NCBI GenBank assembly: GCA_963920525.1
Contig: OY986438.1
Span: 179,778,888 to 179,842,887, forward strand
Direction: 5' to 3'
Length of the DNA stretch: 64,000 bases
DNA from: Dichetophora obliterata
Taxonomy: Eukaryota > Arthropoda > Insecta > Diptera > Sciomyzidae
Below, in pieces: positions 43,610-55,939 of the stretch. A program made the translations under genes and the position numbers. Numbering within the stretch: the stretch's first letter is position 1; each line of letters starts with the position of its first letter. The notes beneath the pieces were generated by a model. It saw nothing but the letters and a program-made list of their open reading frames with translations, did not search any database and was not told the origin of the DNA.

Positions 43610-44400
43610 CCGAATCATTGAGCCCACTAGATCTGAAATTTGATATTTTTAGAGCCCCAACTCTTTCCTTCCCCACTTGCCAGATTTTCTTAATCAGATT
43701 GAGACTACAGTATGACCAATCTAAAACTGTTATCCTATTGTCTGTTAATCACTTCTTCGTGTGGCCAATATTATGTTTCGAAGCATTATCCTGTTGTAGT
43801 CTCTAACACGTGGAAAAGTTTTCATCTGCATATGGTATCAAATTGTTCTGCAAGATATCTGTGAATTGGAATGTATCCATACGACCCTCAATTTTTGTTA
43901 GTGAGCCAATGCCGCGCAATTACATACCGCCCCATACCATTATGCTATCTCCGCCGTGCTTTAGTGTTGGGATCCCATCGAATGATCTGCTATCTGACCA
44001 TACACAATAAGTCTTCGTTTCGTCAATAAATAATACAATACTTTTGTTCCAATCCTGAACGGTGGCATTTTTTTCTTGCAAAATAATTTATGTTTTTACG
44101 ATTCTGCTTGGACACTAAGGCGTATTCCTGCAAACACGTCCAAACAGACCAGATTCTCTTAAACGTCATGTTTAACAGTATTCGTGAAAGGTCTGGAGCC
44201 ATTTTCACCAAAAACAGTTACTGAAATCTGCTTGGCTGATTTATGTGAAAATTTTTTTGATTCACGAACAATCATTTATCTTCTTTTTCAGTCGTTATTC
44301 GATATTTTCACTAACGAGGCATATTCTTTGCTGAGTACTTTCGAAAATGTCGAATAGCATTTAAGCCCATCGTTTTTTAACACTTTATTATAACAGCAAT
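43610..44400 (-). pseudogene. Tc1-like transposase pseudogene
   Basis: On the minus strand, across several frames, the order is IVWSDSRSFDG (about 44000), TLKHGGDSIMVWGGM (about 43960-43920), GSLTKIEGRMDTFQFTDILQ and NNLIPYADENFST, LQQDNASKHN (about 43790-43760) and VLDWSYCSLNLIKKIWQVGK (about 43710-43660). GG.SIMVWGG, QQDN.PKH and DWP..S.D.NPIE are the core Tc1 landmarks. The catalytic D in QQDNASKH survives; DWP..SPDLNPIE is degraded. Multiple stops. N-terminal part extends to about 44400. Confidence 0.75.
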
Positions 44401-44508
44401 TTCACAATGAGACTTTTTTGATCAAACATTTTTTAAATCAACACACGAGTCTTAGAGTCACATGATTTATTTTTCTGCATTTTTTTTTTTTTATTTCTTA
44501 CTTTTTTT

Positions 44509-45843
44509 AAACTAAACGGCACTACACTCTCTAGTAGTAACCATAGAAAAAGGCTTCCACCACAAAGAATACGCACTCGGTGTTTTTCTGGACATCTCAG
44601 GTACATTCAACAATGTATTACATGCAGTGGATTACATGCAATAGAGGCACCACCAGCTATAAACCTATAGTTAGACAAGTTGCTAAATTGCAGAAGGGTT
44701 CGAGCTGAGTGGGGCACCAAATCCATAGAAAAGTAAGCTCGCAGTGGGACACCCCAGAGAGGGGTCCTCTCGCTTCTACTATGGAATCTTTTTGCCAATG
44801 AACTACTCAAAAAGTTCGCAGGCAGAGCCCCGAATATAACAGCTTTTGCAAACGACATAAGCATAATTGTAGTAGGGAAATATCTATCAACAGTAAGCTC
44901 CATGCTAGAGAGCACACCCAAAGAAGTACTTGAATGGTCAAATTCAGTCGGTCTTAGTATTAACACAGACTAAAAGGGTCTGGTTCTGTTCACGAAAAGA
45001 TACAGATACCACAGTGGATACCACAAAAATTAAACGACATACGTCTCATACCGAAAACACACACAAAATATCTTGGAGTCTTCCTTGACAGCAAGCTGAC
45101 TGGAAAATCAATGTAAAAGCAAGGACGAAGAAAGCCACCATTGCGCTATACACATCCAAGAAGATGCTAGGCAGTACCTGGGGTCTCTCGCTCTTTCTGC
45201 TGCACTGGATCTATGTAGCGGTAGTTCATCCTATTCTACTCTATAGAATGATTGTGTGGTGGCCGGTTGTGAACAAATCAACATTCTCAGACACTTGAAG
45301 AAAACTCTGGGGCAGGCAGCGATATGCATTTCGGGGGCACTGAAGTCAACTGCAACTAAAGCGCTTGAAGCCATTCTATGTATGGACTCACTGGACATAT
45401 ACGCAAAACTAATAGCCAGAAAAACGGCACAACGCCTCACGGCAGCTGGCAACACGCTCTTTCAAAATTTTGGTCATTGTACTATCGGAAAGGATCTACA
45501 AAGTAGCACGGCTTACATGTTACCTCGCACCATTGTCTATTCCAAAACACGAGCACTTCTAGGACCAAACGATTGGTGCAAAGGTATAGAACAAGCACAG
45601 CAGGCCGTCAACATGTACACAGACAGCTGCAAAATCCCTACGGTGGTAGGTGCGGCTGTGTATTGCGCAGAGCCTAGTATAAGGCAGCCATACAAACTGA
45701 CGAACCACTACAGCATCTTCCAGGCGGAAGTATTCGCCATAAGGAAAACCATGGAGATAGCCCTCGGCATGGACACACACCACTCTTATATCAACATTTT
45801 CGTCAACAGCCAAGCGGCGTTCAAATCCATGCGATTGCGGCTA
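44509..45843 (+). pseudogene. LOA-like LINE, RT through RNase H
   Basis: It begins within RT (VVTIEKGFHHKEYALGVFLD, then ISGTFNNV), continues through GVLSLLLWNLFANELLKKFA (split frames, about 44765-44820), the catalytic ITAFANDISIIVVGKYL with N in place of the first D of YADD, HTKYLGVFLDSKL (about 45058-45100) and WIYVAVVHPILLYRMIVWWP, and then an open frame 45256-45870 carrying the thumb end and RNase H start (MYTDSCKIPTVVGAAVY, IFQAEVFAIRKTM). It is broken at 45844 by the foldback element. The altered catalytic motif and frameshifts make it inactive. A different copy and subfamily from 37271. Confidence 0.78.
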
Positions 45844-46240
45844 CAATTCTTTGGAATTAGGAATTGGTAATTGGTCCTCTCAATTCCTCAGGAATGTAAT
45901 TGGAAAAATCGTCCATTCCATTGCAGGAACTATAATTGTTAATTGAATACCTCAATTCCTTGGAATGGAATTGCAAAAAAAATTATCAATTCGATTACAG
46001 AAATTGTAATTGGTAATTGAACACCTCAATTCCTCAGGAATGGAATTGGAAAAATCGCCAATTTCTTGGTATGGAATTGAAAAAAGAGTCAACTTCATTT
46101 CAGGAATTGCACTTAGTAATTGAATACTTCAATTCCTCATAAATGGAATTGGAAAAATTCGTCAATTCTATTACTGGAATTGTAATTTTATGTTATAATT
46201 TTAATTACTTTTTAATAACTCAAAAGTACTTCATTATGTA

Positions 46241-47192
46241 AAGGGTCCGCCATCTAACGTTTTTTTTTCAACTAGTGGTTATTTCGTGAATGGTAACACT
46301 AAGCTCATGTCTGATTTGACAGATAATTAGTTTTATTCTTCCGCTGAACGAATATGGGTGTGTATACGCTTGAACAACGCTGGGAAATATTGCGACATTA
46401 GTTTGAAAATCATGGTTACTGAAGATGCCGATTTTGAAGATGCAAAAAAAACATCTCTTCAGATGAAGCTCATTTTGATCTTGGCGGGTATGTAAAAAAA
46501 TACAATTGTCGCATTTGGGGCACAGAAAACGCATAGATTGAAAAGCAAACCCGCACGCATGCATTGAAAAGCCGCTGCACCCAAAACGAGTCACTGTTTG
46601 GTGCGGATTTTGGTCCAGAGGCATAATTGGGCCATTTTTCTTCGAAAATGAGCAAGGAGTGGCCGTTACAGTCAATGGCGATCGTTATCGGGCCATGTTG
46701 GACGAATTTTTGTTCACAAAAATTGAAGAGGAGGATATTGGCAACATTTAGTTTCAACAGGACGGCGCTACGTGCCACACAGCCGAAGCTACACTCGATG
46801 TTTTGCGCCCTGTTTTTGAAGATCGCATTATCAGCCGCAGAGCTGATGTCGTTTGGCCAACTCGGAGCTGCGATTTGACACCGTTGGACTTTTATTTGTG
46901 GGGGCCCTCAAAGATAAGTGTTACGCCGAAAAGCCAGAGACAATTGACGCTTTAAAGGACAATATTCGTGAAGCCATTGGTGAAATACAGCTGCACACAA
47001 TCGATAATGTGCTTAAAAATTGGACCGATCGTGTAGGCTACTGCATGGCCAGCCGAGGCAGCCATTTGAATGAAATTATTTTTCATTATTAACCGGAAGG
47101 ATTGTACTTTCAAATAAAAAAGAAATTTGAGAAAATATCCATTAGTTTTTTCACAGAATTTTCAAAAAAAAAAAGTTATTTGGCGGACCCTT
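46241..47192 (+). mobile_element. Mariner-like element at the centre of the foldback
   Basis: The ends AAGGGTCCGCCATCTAACGT and, inverted, AAGGGTCCGCCAAATAACTT are flanked by TA on both sides (46239-46240, 47193-47194), the mariner target. The 952-bp length is shorter than a full element (about 1.3 kb). Confidence 0.85.
46353..47092 (+). pseudogene. Mariner-like transposase pseudogene
   Basis: Starts MGVYTLEQRWEILRH (about 46353), then after an internal deletion ISSDEAHFDLGGYV, KYNCRIWGTENA, FENEQGVAVTVNGDRYRAML, FQQDGATCHTAEATLDVL, WPTRSCDLTPLDFYLWG, and the C-terminus ending SRGSHLNEIIFHY with TAA at 47090-47092. The motifs [S/D]DEAHF (first catalytic D), QQDGATCHTA (second D) and PLDFYLWG are intact in sequence, but frameshifts (near 46455, 46640, 46840 and 46905) and the missing N-terminal third prevent function. 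It differs clearly from the mariner at 42244. Confidence 0.8.
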
Positions 47193-47646
47193 TATTAGAA
47201 AACTTTATTTGACACCCACTGTTATTCGGTTAATGAATATTTACACATAAATGTATTATCAAAGATACTAATTTTTTAATTTAATACCACATTTTGAGTT
47301 AGAACAAAATATATAGCTGATACGCAAAGTGCTTGGTACACAACTTCCACACCACTGCACAAAATTACATTAATCTACTAACAAAGCGATGTTTTCCCAA
47401 CCTATTCCTAAGGAATTGAGGCGTTCAATTACAATTTTCTTCAATTGCATTCCTGAGGAATTGAAGTGGTCAATTACCTATTACAATTCCTGTAATTGAA
47501 TTGACAATTTTTTCAATTCTATTCCGTGAAAGTGAAGTGTTCAATTACCTATTGAAATTCCTGTAAGGGAATTGACGATTTCTTCCAATTCCATTCCTGA
47601 GGAATTGAGATGCACAATTACCAATTCCTAATTCCAAGGAATTGGA

Positions 47647-49186
47647 ATTGAGGTGGAATTTAATTAAAAAGGAATCATTATGACCTAGCTCTGCTTATAT
47701 TGTATTAATGATAAAAAAGTACTGAAAACATGTTTTCAATAAACTTTACTAAAGTTCAAAGACAGGAAAAAACCAATTTTTAATGGATAATTAAGACAGT
47801 GCGATTCTAAAAATATATTTATCTCTTCTTCAGAATTTAACTACCCGTAGAAAACCCCAAAATATATTCTTGTGACTTAAATCGTTTTAAAAATAAATAA
47901 TTAATATTTTAAATTTAAAAAAAAAGCATTTACGAACTTAAAACCGCAGACCTGAATTAATGACATGTTAATTAATTAATGACAACAATACTGACTGGAA
48001 GAAGTTATTAATTAGGTCTACAAAAATAATAACATTGTAGTTTAGACTAAAACCATAACAAAGCAAAAATGACTCAATAGAAAAAACTTTCCAATCTCAA
48101 CGATGAGGAGGAGGGAATTCACCCAAATCAAAGCAGTTAAGAATCAGCTAAGGTAGCTGTGAAAACGTTAACGCATTCAGTGTTGTGAATCAGTATTTCA
48201 AGAGAACGAACTAAATGCGTTGGTGCGGAAAAACACACAAATAAAAATTCCTCTTACTTGTTAATTGTGGCAGTGGTTGTTGATGTTGTTTTTGTTTATT
48301 TTGAATTGTTTTTTTTTTGTGCGGTCGAAACTGTTATAATTATAAAGTCATGAATCAACTAAAAACTTTTTAAATTAATGCATCGTGTTAACCGATACAG
48401 CGAAAGCCACTAAACAAAAACGATATTTTAACTTGTAACAGGTGCGTGAACAGAAGGATGTTGGTTTGAATGACGCGGGTTGAGGGAAATGAAATGCACA
48501 TTAAAAAATGCACATGGGAATCACACGTTGCAACTTAATATTCCTTTGCAACCTCATCTATGTTGGCCAATATGCAAATTATTTTGTTTTCATCAACATA
48601 AAGTAGGTTGCCAGTGAATCCCCATAGTTAGACAAAAACTGTGGTACTGTACAAATATTTCTGTGAACTATTGACGAAACAACTTAAGTCGCGATATGAC
48701 AATTTTAATTTAATATCATGAGACCAAATTTTCCAAGCGCATCTTTTAATCCAATAAACGTATTATATTAATGTGTCATTAAATGAAAGAGATATGATAT
48801 ATTAAAAAAAACATATCACTACTTAACATTCCATTTTTTTAATATACTTTTCACAACAAAATAAAGATACAGTCGTTTTATAAGGTAAATGAATAAAAAG
48901 ATTTTGATTGATAAATTAAGAAATCAGTCGCTCTTTATAATTGTCAATTTATTCGAAAAGTAACCGTTGTTACAGTATTATCGACATGAATCCATTTGAG
49001 AAACAAAACTGCAACAACAATGCGGGAAGTGTTTGTTTATATCAAACAAATCATATTCTTACATTTCCATACCGCCATCTAGCTGTGAAATAGATTTTTT
49101 TTTTTATAAAGTTGCTCGCTATCGCAATCGAAATATATAGGTAGTCGTCGACATTGCATTTCTCTATTAACGTCTTGTCGTAGTGC
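47647..49186. other. AT-rich stretch, nothing recognised
   Basis: No domain-bearing frame. Some GTTGTT and TAATTAATTAATG words; no clear inverted repeats. Confidence 0.35.
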
Positions 49187-49824
49187 GGACCTTACACGGT
49201 CAATCATTTGACGTCAATCATTTATACGTGTTAAAAATATTTGTTTGTATACTTTATGCTTGGTTTTCACTATGTCATTTTTATGACGACACAAAAGTTT
49301 ATCACCTGAAATATAACCTTAATAAAACTCTAGAACAATTAGCTCCATTAAATAATTTATTTCTTTTCCATTTTGTCAAAGTTAGAAAAAATGGCAACAT
49401 ATTGTTATTTTCAATTTGATTGATAACATCTTACCACTGAAAATGGCATAGTAAAAACCAAGCATTACACAGACTCGTTGATGGCTTGATTGACGAAAAT
49501 TTCAATTTTTAGATATATTGCAATGCTGGTCAAGCGATTGATGTCTGTAAGGGCTTGTCTGATCAATCTTTCGTCAATTCGTCTATTTTCGTCGTTCGAT
49601 AGACATGCCAGCAGGAAAAAAAGAAGCTGTAAACAAAAAATTAAAGAGGACAAACAATTTTTGGCAGAGTTTATTGACTCCATTCCGCTTAACTCATCGC
49701 ACGTCTGTGTTCTATGATAAGTAATGAAGAATGAAAATTTGACGTAATGATTGATGTGAGTAAGGGATAGCATCAATCTACACGTACACTTGCTCGATGT
49801 CAAATGATTTACCGTATAAGGTCT
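49187..49824. mobile_element. MITE with GACCTTA[C/T]ACGGT ends
   Basis: The left end GGACCTTACACGGTCAATCA and the right end, inverted, AGACCTTATACGGTAAATCA continue to match through TTTGAC, ~26 bases with four mismatches. The interior contains a minus-strand open frame of 136 codons (49465-49875) with a region SNDENRRIDERLIRQALTDI that looks coding-like but is not assignable; it runs past the element end. Target duplication not resolved. Confidence 0.6.
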
Positions 49825-50072
49825 AAATAATGCTGGTGTAGTGTCCAATGCACTAAGGCTAATAATTTTATGCACTGGGGTTGGTTTGTTATTCGTTATC
49901 TTAACTATATTTATACTTCACGGGAACTTTTTTGTTGAACTAAACAACTATAAGCAAAAACCAAAAGTTCAAGTATTTTTTAAGATTGACACTAAACATG
50001 ACATAATCGCAAAAAAATACGAATAAACTTATTTGTACAATAAGAGGGGTGAGCTTGAAGAATAGAGAATAA

Positions 50073-50479
50073 CAGCCCTATTCTGGCAATGTAACTATTG
50101 TTACCCAGTATTTTTGATATTTCTATGTGTTTGTTGTAATTTTTTGTTTTCAAAACAAAACTTGAAACTCAAAAAACTAAATTTTATAATGAAATTGTCA
50201 TTATTTGAAAAGCAGTATTCCCATACGCGTTAACGACGATTTTCGATATCGTTAGTTAGTGAAAACTTTCATTTTATATGAACGTGGCACGCACAATGAC
50301 CTATAACGACAACGATTATTATCGTCAGAATTTTGTTAATTCCACTACAGGTGACAATTTTTATTAAAACGTATTATTTTTGAGCTTCAATTTTGGTTTT
50401 GGAATCAAAAAATTACAACAAACACATAAAAATATTAAAAATACTGGGTAACTATTGTTACTTAGCCAGAATAGTGTTG
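50073..50479. mobile_element. MITE with ~70-bp inverted repeats, TAA flanks
   Basis: Ends CAGCCCTATTCTGGC and, inverted, CAACACTATTCTGGC, with strong similarity continuing through TAGTTACCCAGTATTTTT and TATGTGTTTGTTGTAATT to about 70 bases. TAA lies on both sides (50070-50072 and 50480-50482). 407 bp, non-coding. Confidence 0.75.
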
Positions 50480-50689
50480 TAAATTATACTATACATATAG
50501 ATGAAATGATTTTTGACACAGATTTGTGTTTTAAGCTATGAATTGGGTTAAGGTATTGGAGTTTCGTTTGATTTTTGATCAGAGGTTTTTAACCAGTACT
50601 TTTAAATTGCAATTTCAGTAAAAATACTAAAATTCAATTTTTTCTTCCGATATTTCGGCAATTTTTTTTTTTTTTTTCTAAAGCGTAGA

Positions 50690-51923
50690 AGTCTCGTGTG
50701 AAATTCCGCTCAAATCTCCATACAAAAAATGACAGCTGCGAAACAAGCTTGGAAGTTTTCACAACATGTTCGTCAGAGCAGTACTCTGTTCCACTGCGTG
50801 AAATAATTGCAACTTGTTCCTGAGCAACATTTTTTTGCTTCAATTTAATTGTACTGCGGGCGGAGAGCCGATGACCACAACTATCAAAACGAAGTTGACA
50901 ACTCATTCAAAATCAATGAGAATGCAATATGAAAGCTATAATGGGCAAAAATACCAAAATGGCTGAGTTTGACAGCTATGAAAGAGAGCACATTCACTAA
51001 GAAAGAGAGCACATTCACTAAGAAAGAGAGCACATTCAGCCCTTAGACTACCTTGTCTAGTTCTACAATGGTACTCCCTATTTATTTTTAAGTGAAAAGA
51101 GAGAGATCATATGAAATTTCCCAACTCACTCTCTGAGTCTCTCTGAGAAACGTTCCCATAGGAACTCCTCGCAACAAACTTTAAGTCAGAAATCTCACGC
51201 AACAAATAAATTAATGTTGTCAGCGAAATTTCACGCAAGCAAACATAGTACTATGCTATACGTATTAGAATTTCTATTTTCAAAATGTCATACGTATTTC
51301 TTTACTCAATTTTTTATTTGGATACAGGAAAAATAAAATTTTTTTTAAACGTAATTTTGTCACTAAAGCCTAGTACTCTGTTCGTTTATGTGAATTTTCG
51401 CTGGCAACATCTATTTATTTGTTGCGTGAAATTTCTGACTCAAAGTTTGTTGCGAGGAATTCCTATGGCAACGTTTCTCTGAGAGACTCAGAATAATTTG
51501 GGAGATCTCTCTCTTTTCACTTCAAAATAAATAGGCAGTACAATTAAATTGTCGTGAAAAAATGTTGCTCAGAAACATGTTGCGATAATTTCACTCAGCA
51601 GAACATCTACTTCTGCTTCAGTACTGCTCTAATGAACATGTTGTGAAAATTTACACGCTTGTTTTGCAGCTGTCACTTTTTATATGGAGATTTGAGTGGA
51701 ATTTCACATGAAACTGAACAGAGTATGTTTGTTTGCATGAAATTTCGCTCAAATCATTCATTTATTTGTTGCGTGAAAATTCTGACAAAAATTTTGTTGC
51801 GAGGAGTTATATTTACAACGTTTCTCAGAGAGACTTAAAGAGTGAGTTGGGAAATTTCATATGATCTCTCTCTTTTCACTTAAAAATAAATAGGCAGTAC
51901 CATTGTAGAACTAGACAAGGTAG
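50690..51923. mobile_element. Composite foldback element with several inverted segments
   Basis: The outer pair CTACCTTGTCTAGTTCTACA (from 51048) and its complement (to 51923) extends inward for over 80 bases and is flanked by TAGA on both sides (51044-51047, 51924-51927). Inside, GTTGCGTGAAATTTCTGACT-type sequence appears both ways. A further segment at 50690-50860, outside that pair, is the inverted copy of 51535-51705. The structure therefore suggests two overlapping or successive inverted-repeat insertions. No transposase recognised. Confidence 0.7.
50980..51038 (+). repeat. Three 21-bp tandem repeats
   Basis: GAAAGAGAGCACATTCACTA plus A begins at 50980, 51001 and 51022; the third copy is shortened to 17 bases. 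It abuts the left end of the foldback pair at 51048. Confidence 0.9.
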
Positions 51924-51927
51924 TAGA

Positions 51928-54373
51928 AATATATAAGTAATAAGTAATAATATAAGTAAAAAAAAATAAGCAGCAGAAATATTTTATGTTGCTTACTTCA
52001 TTGAAATCATTCGTAAACAACATCTTTACACTGCTTTAAAAATGTAAGTGAAAAGTTTTGTGCAACCCAAAAAAATATTTTTTTCGCTCTCCTGAAAAAT
52101 TTTAAATGAAGATATAAATGGTTTTGCCAAATGTGCACATATTTAAACTAACCATAAAGCTAAAAAACATACTAGCATGGTTGTTATAAAGTTGAAATCT
52201 AGTAAGAAAAATTTCAAAAGATTAAGTTGATTCAATGCGTCTTTTACTGCATCATTGATAAAATGTCATGGTAATAATAGACCCGTTTTATGTTTGTTGG
52301 GAATCACCAAAATTTTTCGTCTGAATGGTTTTATCAATAAATGACGTTAAGAAACTTTTAACTAGGTGATTTTTATTCATGCTGTCCATGGATTTTTTGT
52401 TTAAATTAATAATTATCAGTAGCACAGTATTGAAACTGGAACAAGAATGTTTGCTTTATTAAAAAAGAAAAAATTTACTCTACTAACTTAATTGTGCCAA
52501 AATATATAGATGTATTCACAAGATTTTTAAGTAGCAAAAAAACATTTTATGACAGCGTTTTGGCAAGCATTACTTTTTGACAAATTAACTTAAAGTAAAC
52601 TCACATTTGGTCTAAAATAATTTACTGTCATATAGCAATTGGAATGTAATTTTTTTCTTTTTGTCATTTTAGAATTTAGAATCAAAAGCAAAAAATGTTA
52701 GAGCTAGCTCAAGGCTATAAGTAATAAAAAGAAAAAACCAAGCTTTCAACAAAAAAACCCATGCTATATTGTTTGGCAGCAAGTTCCGAGAGATTATTGA
52801 TTTTTTTTTTCTTTCATTTTTCATTCGACTTTTATGGGAAATTTAAGAACTGGTTTCTTAAAGCAATTCCAAGCATTTAAGCGATTTTTTATTTTCCCAG
52901 TTAATACGGCAAAATGTTGACTTTGTGTCATTTAAAGTTATTAAATAATAAGTACTCGGTTTTTTTTCTATTTCTTGTCATGATATCTTCATAATATTAT
53001 TGACTGGACTTAATGTATGTATAATATTTGTTTTTATAAACACAGTGTACTTTCAACGTGAAGGTTACTTTGTAGTTAAAGCTGTAGTTAACTTGTTAAC
53101 ATGATGACTTAGCATCGTAGCGAAACAAGAACAATGTGTAATATTAACTGCATATCAAGTGAGAGTTCAACAACTTATTCAGAAATATAGATATAACTGT
53201 GTTATAATTGTTGTCAGTTAATCTACACTAAATGTTATTCTTCTTTTCTTCTTACGGTGTATACTTTACAGCTCTTGTGTCACTAACATAGACACTTGTT
53301 ATGACCATATTGTTGTTGTTATTCTATGCAACTTAATTAGAAATTGACAAACGGTAGCAACATTTCTTAGTTTTACGGATGTTAGAGTGTATTTTTCTGC
53401 ATCTAAGTTGTGTGCAAATTTTGCAGTTTTTGCTTGGCAAACGGATAATTTTTGTTTAAGTAATTTATTTATTTGACCTTGTCAATTTGTTACATTTCGA
53501 AAGTAACTATATTAATTAAATGTTCACTATTATAACGCTTTGTAAACGATATTCAAAGAATTAGTCATTGCTGCGGCAGTCACGCAAATAACTACAAGAT
53601 ACTCAAATCTAGTATAACGGTTTTTTCCGTTTTTGCCTCGATGTCTTTTAGAATTGAATTGAATAGAATCATGGTGCAAGCGTGCTTTGAGTAAATTGAT
53701 ACTTTTCGCTTGCAGCAAAAATCAAGTTCGTTGCTTAAGTCTTTTGTTTTAATTTGAGTAGGTTGAGGCACAATTTAATGTTTAATTATACCTAAACCAG
53801 TTTGTTTAGCAGGCTTTAAAATTGACATTAAAAAAATAAATTCTTAAAGCAATATTTTTTTATTTATTTCTTTAAATTGAATTCTTTAAATTCTGCAATA
53901 AAAAATTTGAAGTAAAAGTTAGGTAAAAGTTTGCATATATTTAAGTGCTAAATACACTATACATATATATGCTTTGTATGTGTATACTAAAAAAAACAAT
54001 GTTAGATAAGTGCTAATCGTATTAACTGTGCTTAAAGCTGTTAATTTGGAAGTTTTGAGTAAGAAAAAAAGCTTTAGCGTATAAATTGGCAAAATAAATT
54101 AAGTTTTTTTTTTAATTTACGAACAACCATCGATTTAATATCGTTCATACATCTATATTGGATTTTTATATACATTTTTTTTTTTAACAGAAGTAAAATC
54201 TTTGAAATTCTCTGAGTTAAATAATTTTAAATGATTAGGAAGAGTAACTTTAAAAAGGCTTATATTTTTTATTTTAGTAAACGATTGAAGTATACCCACT
54301 AGACGAAGGTTATGCAAAAAGTTTTGAGTTGTTTTTTCATAAGTTAATTTTTTTACGAACTTTAAAGTCTCAG
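51928..54373. other. AT-rich stretch without recognisable genes
   Basis: No domain-bearing frame or clear repeat. A minus-strand open frame at 54153-54416 overlaps the next MITE and is not assignable. Confidence 0.35.
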
Positions 54374-54692
54374 ACATGATACGCTCGAGCTGGCTGTAGC
54401 TAATGTCAGAAATCAACGAAAAGCTAGCTCAAGTTCAGCCAAATACTTAATTTGTCCATAATGACTTGAGCGAGCTCGTCTATAAGTCATTGAATTCGCT
54501 TATTTGATTCGTTTTAAAGAAAAAACTGCTAACTCCTTACGGAACATTCGATTTGAATCGCTTTGGCTACAGCCAGATCAAGTTAACGAAACTTGACGAA
54601 AAATCTGGCTTGAGCAATTATGGTTTGAACGCATCATTTTTGTGTATTCGTATAAAATTTGACATTAGCTGCAGCCAGCTTGAGCCTATTAT
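54374..54692. mobile_element. MITE with CAT[G/A]ATA[C/G]GCTC ends
   Basis: The left end CATGATACGCTCGAGCTGGC and the right end, inverted, CATAATAGGCTCAAGCTGGC continue through TG[T/C]AGCTAATGTCA. The CATGAT start recalls the hAT-like elements at 3140, 11363 and 11380. No 8-bp duplication found. Confidence 0.55.
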
Positions 54693-55405
54693 GTTTGGGT
54701 CTTTAAGCTTCTTGCATTGCGTAGAAAAAAATAAATGATCGCAACAAACTAAATATCATAGCAGTTTTTCTACTTATAAATATCGTAATCGTTTTAATTT
54801 TGGGATTTTTTGACTCTGAAGTCAAATTGTAGGCAAATTTGTAACGGTATATCCCATTATGTTTGAATACCCTAAAAGTTTGAAGCCTTTGATAAGTTGC
54901 AGAGCAACTATTTTTCTTTAATTAAAATTTACTTAAAATTAATAGAGATAATTATATTTAATATTATTTATACGTATAAAATTTTAAACATTCGCTCTTT
55001 TGTAAAAAGTAGCCAAAAATAAAATACTTCTTTTGTTTTCGCTAAGTGATATTTTTTCTAAAATAAATTAGCAAAATACTGTTCCTTACATGCTTTTGTA
55101 GAGAAGTAAAAATACTTTCATTTAAAAAACTCAATTCCTTAACTTTTACTTCCTTGGTATGAATACCAATAATTCAAACAGAATTTCCATACACATCAGA
55201 GCTTAGCTATTATTGTTTCATAAACCAAAATTGTTAAATACTGATCTCATGTTTGTTGTTCAGTATAAATTATTTAAAGATTATATTGTAATTCTTTGAC
55301 AGATTTTTTTTATAAATTTTAACTATTCATAAAATTCATATTTACTTTCAGTTTTAAGTTTTAAATATATTTGAAATTAAAGTTTTTCTAAATGACCTCT
55401 ATATT
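54693..55405. other. AT-rich stretch, nothing recognised
   Basis: No coding or repeat signal noticed up to the palindrome at 55406. Confidence 0.35.
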
Positions 55406-55514
55406 TATTATGTTGACTTTATATGATTAAATACAAATTCTAAATGTTTGATAGTTTAAATCAGTTTAAATACTATTTAGAATTTGTATTTAATCATATA
55501 AAGTCAACATAATA
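55406..55514. repeat. Perfect inverted repeat, 40-bp arms, 29-bp loop
   Basis: The left arm 55406-55445 (containing ATGTTGACTTTATATGATTA) and the right arm 55475-55514 are exact reverse complements. The loop contains AGTTTAAAT twice. Perfect arms in AT-rich DNA imply recent origin or selection. No target duplication is obvious. Confidence 0.93.
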
Positions 55515-55939
55515 TATTTGAAATAACCAAATGTTAACAGAGCAATAGTTTAGACGTAAGTAAAGAACAAACATAAGCACACTGAAAAAAATACACTTGA
55601 ATGGATGTTTATAATATGAAAAAAACTAAACAATAAACACTGACGTTACTACAAACTCTGAATTTGTATTATTTTAATATATAAAAAGGTCCGAGCATCA
55701 CGACGAAACCACTGAAGCTTTCCACCTTGAATTCACACCGTATGTTCGTGTGGTGCTCTGCACTCAAAACATTTATAAGTAAATTTCTACGAATGATATT
55801 CGTAAACAAAATATTCGTACATTCTACAAATATTTATATAAAATACAAAGCATTTGTATTGTGATATCATTACGAACTCGTTCATAAAATTTTACCACTA
55901 CCTGATGTAGTGTCTTGATGTATTCGTTTTATATACTAA
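55515..55939. other. Short spacer with a TATA-like motif
   Basis: TATATAAAAAG at about 55679-55689 precedes a GC-richer segment (CCGAGCATCACGACG), resembling a promoter, but no gene follows. Otherwise AT-rich. Confidence 0.2.

Larger units (their letters stand above)
45844..47646. mobile_element. Foldback element with ~73-bp tandem repeats in its arms
   Basis: The left arm (45844-46190) and the inverted right arm (47400-47646) both start CAATTC[C/T]TTGGAATTAGG and are built from AATTCC/GGAATT-rich units. In the left arm CTCAATTCCT recurs at about 45879, 45951, 46024 and 46129 (spacing ~73, 73 and 105). The centre carries a mariner element. It interrupts the RNase H domain of the LINE to its left. 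Long arms of internal repeats recall Drosophila Foldback, but homology is not shown. No target duplication identified. Confidence 0.7.

Noticed and set aside
44500..44530. Right terminal repeat of the Tc1 element (AGTGCCG-like sequence in inverse)
   Set aside because: The bases fall in frame with the LINE at 44509 (LNGTTLSLVVTIEK), so they are LINE coding sequence.
46268..46778. Long minus-strand frames of 135 and 102 codons
   Set aside because: They are antisense to the mariner transposase, whose plus-strand motifs are clear.
49465..49875. 136-codon minus-strand frame as a gene
   Set aside because: It crosses the end of the MITE at 49187-49824 and has no recognised domain; kept only as a remark in that entry.
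54153..54416. 87-codon minus-strand frame
   Set aside because: It begins inside a MITE, is very AT-rich and lysine/asparagine-biased, and matches no family I know.
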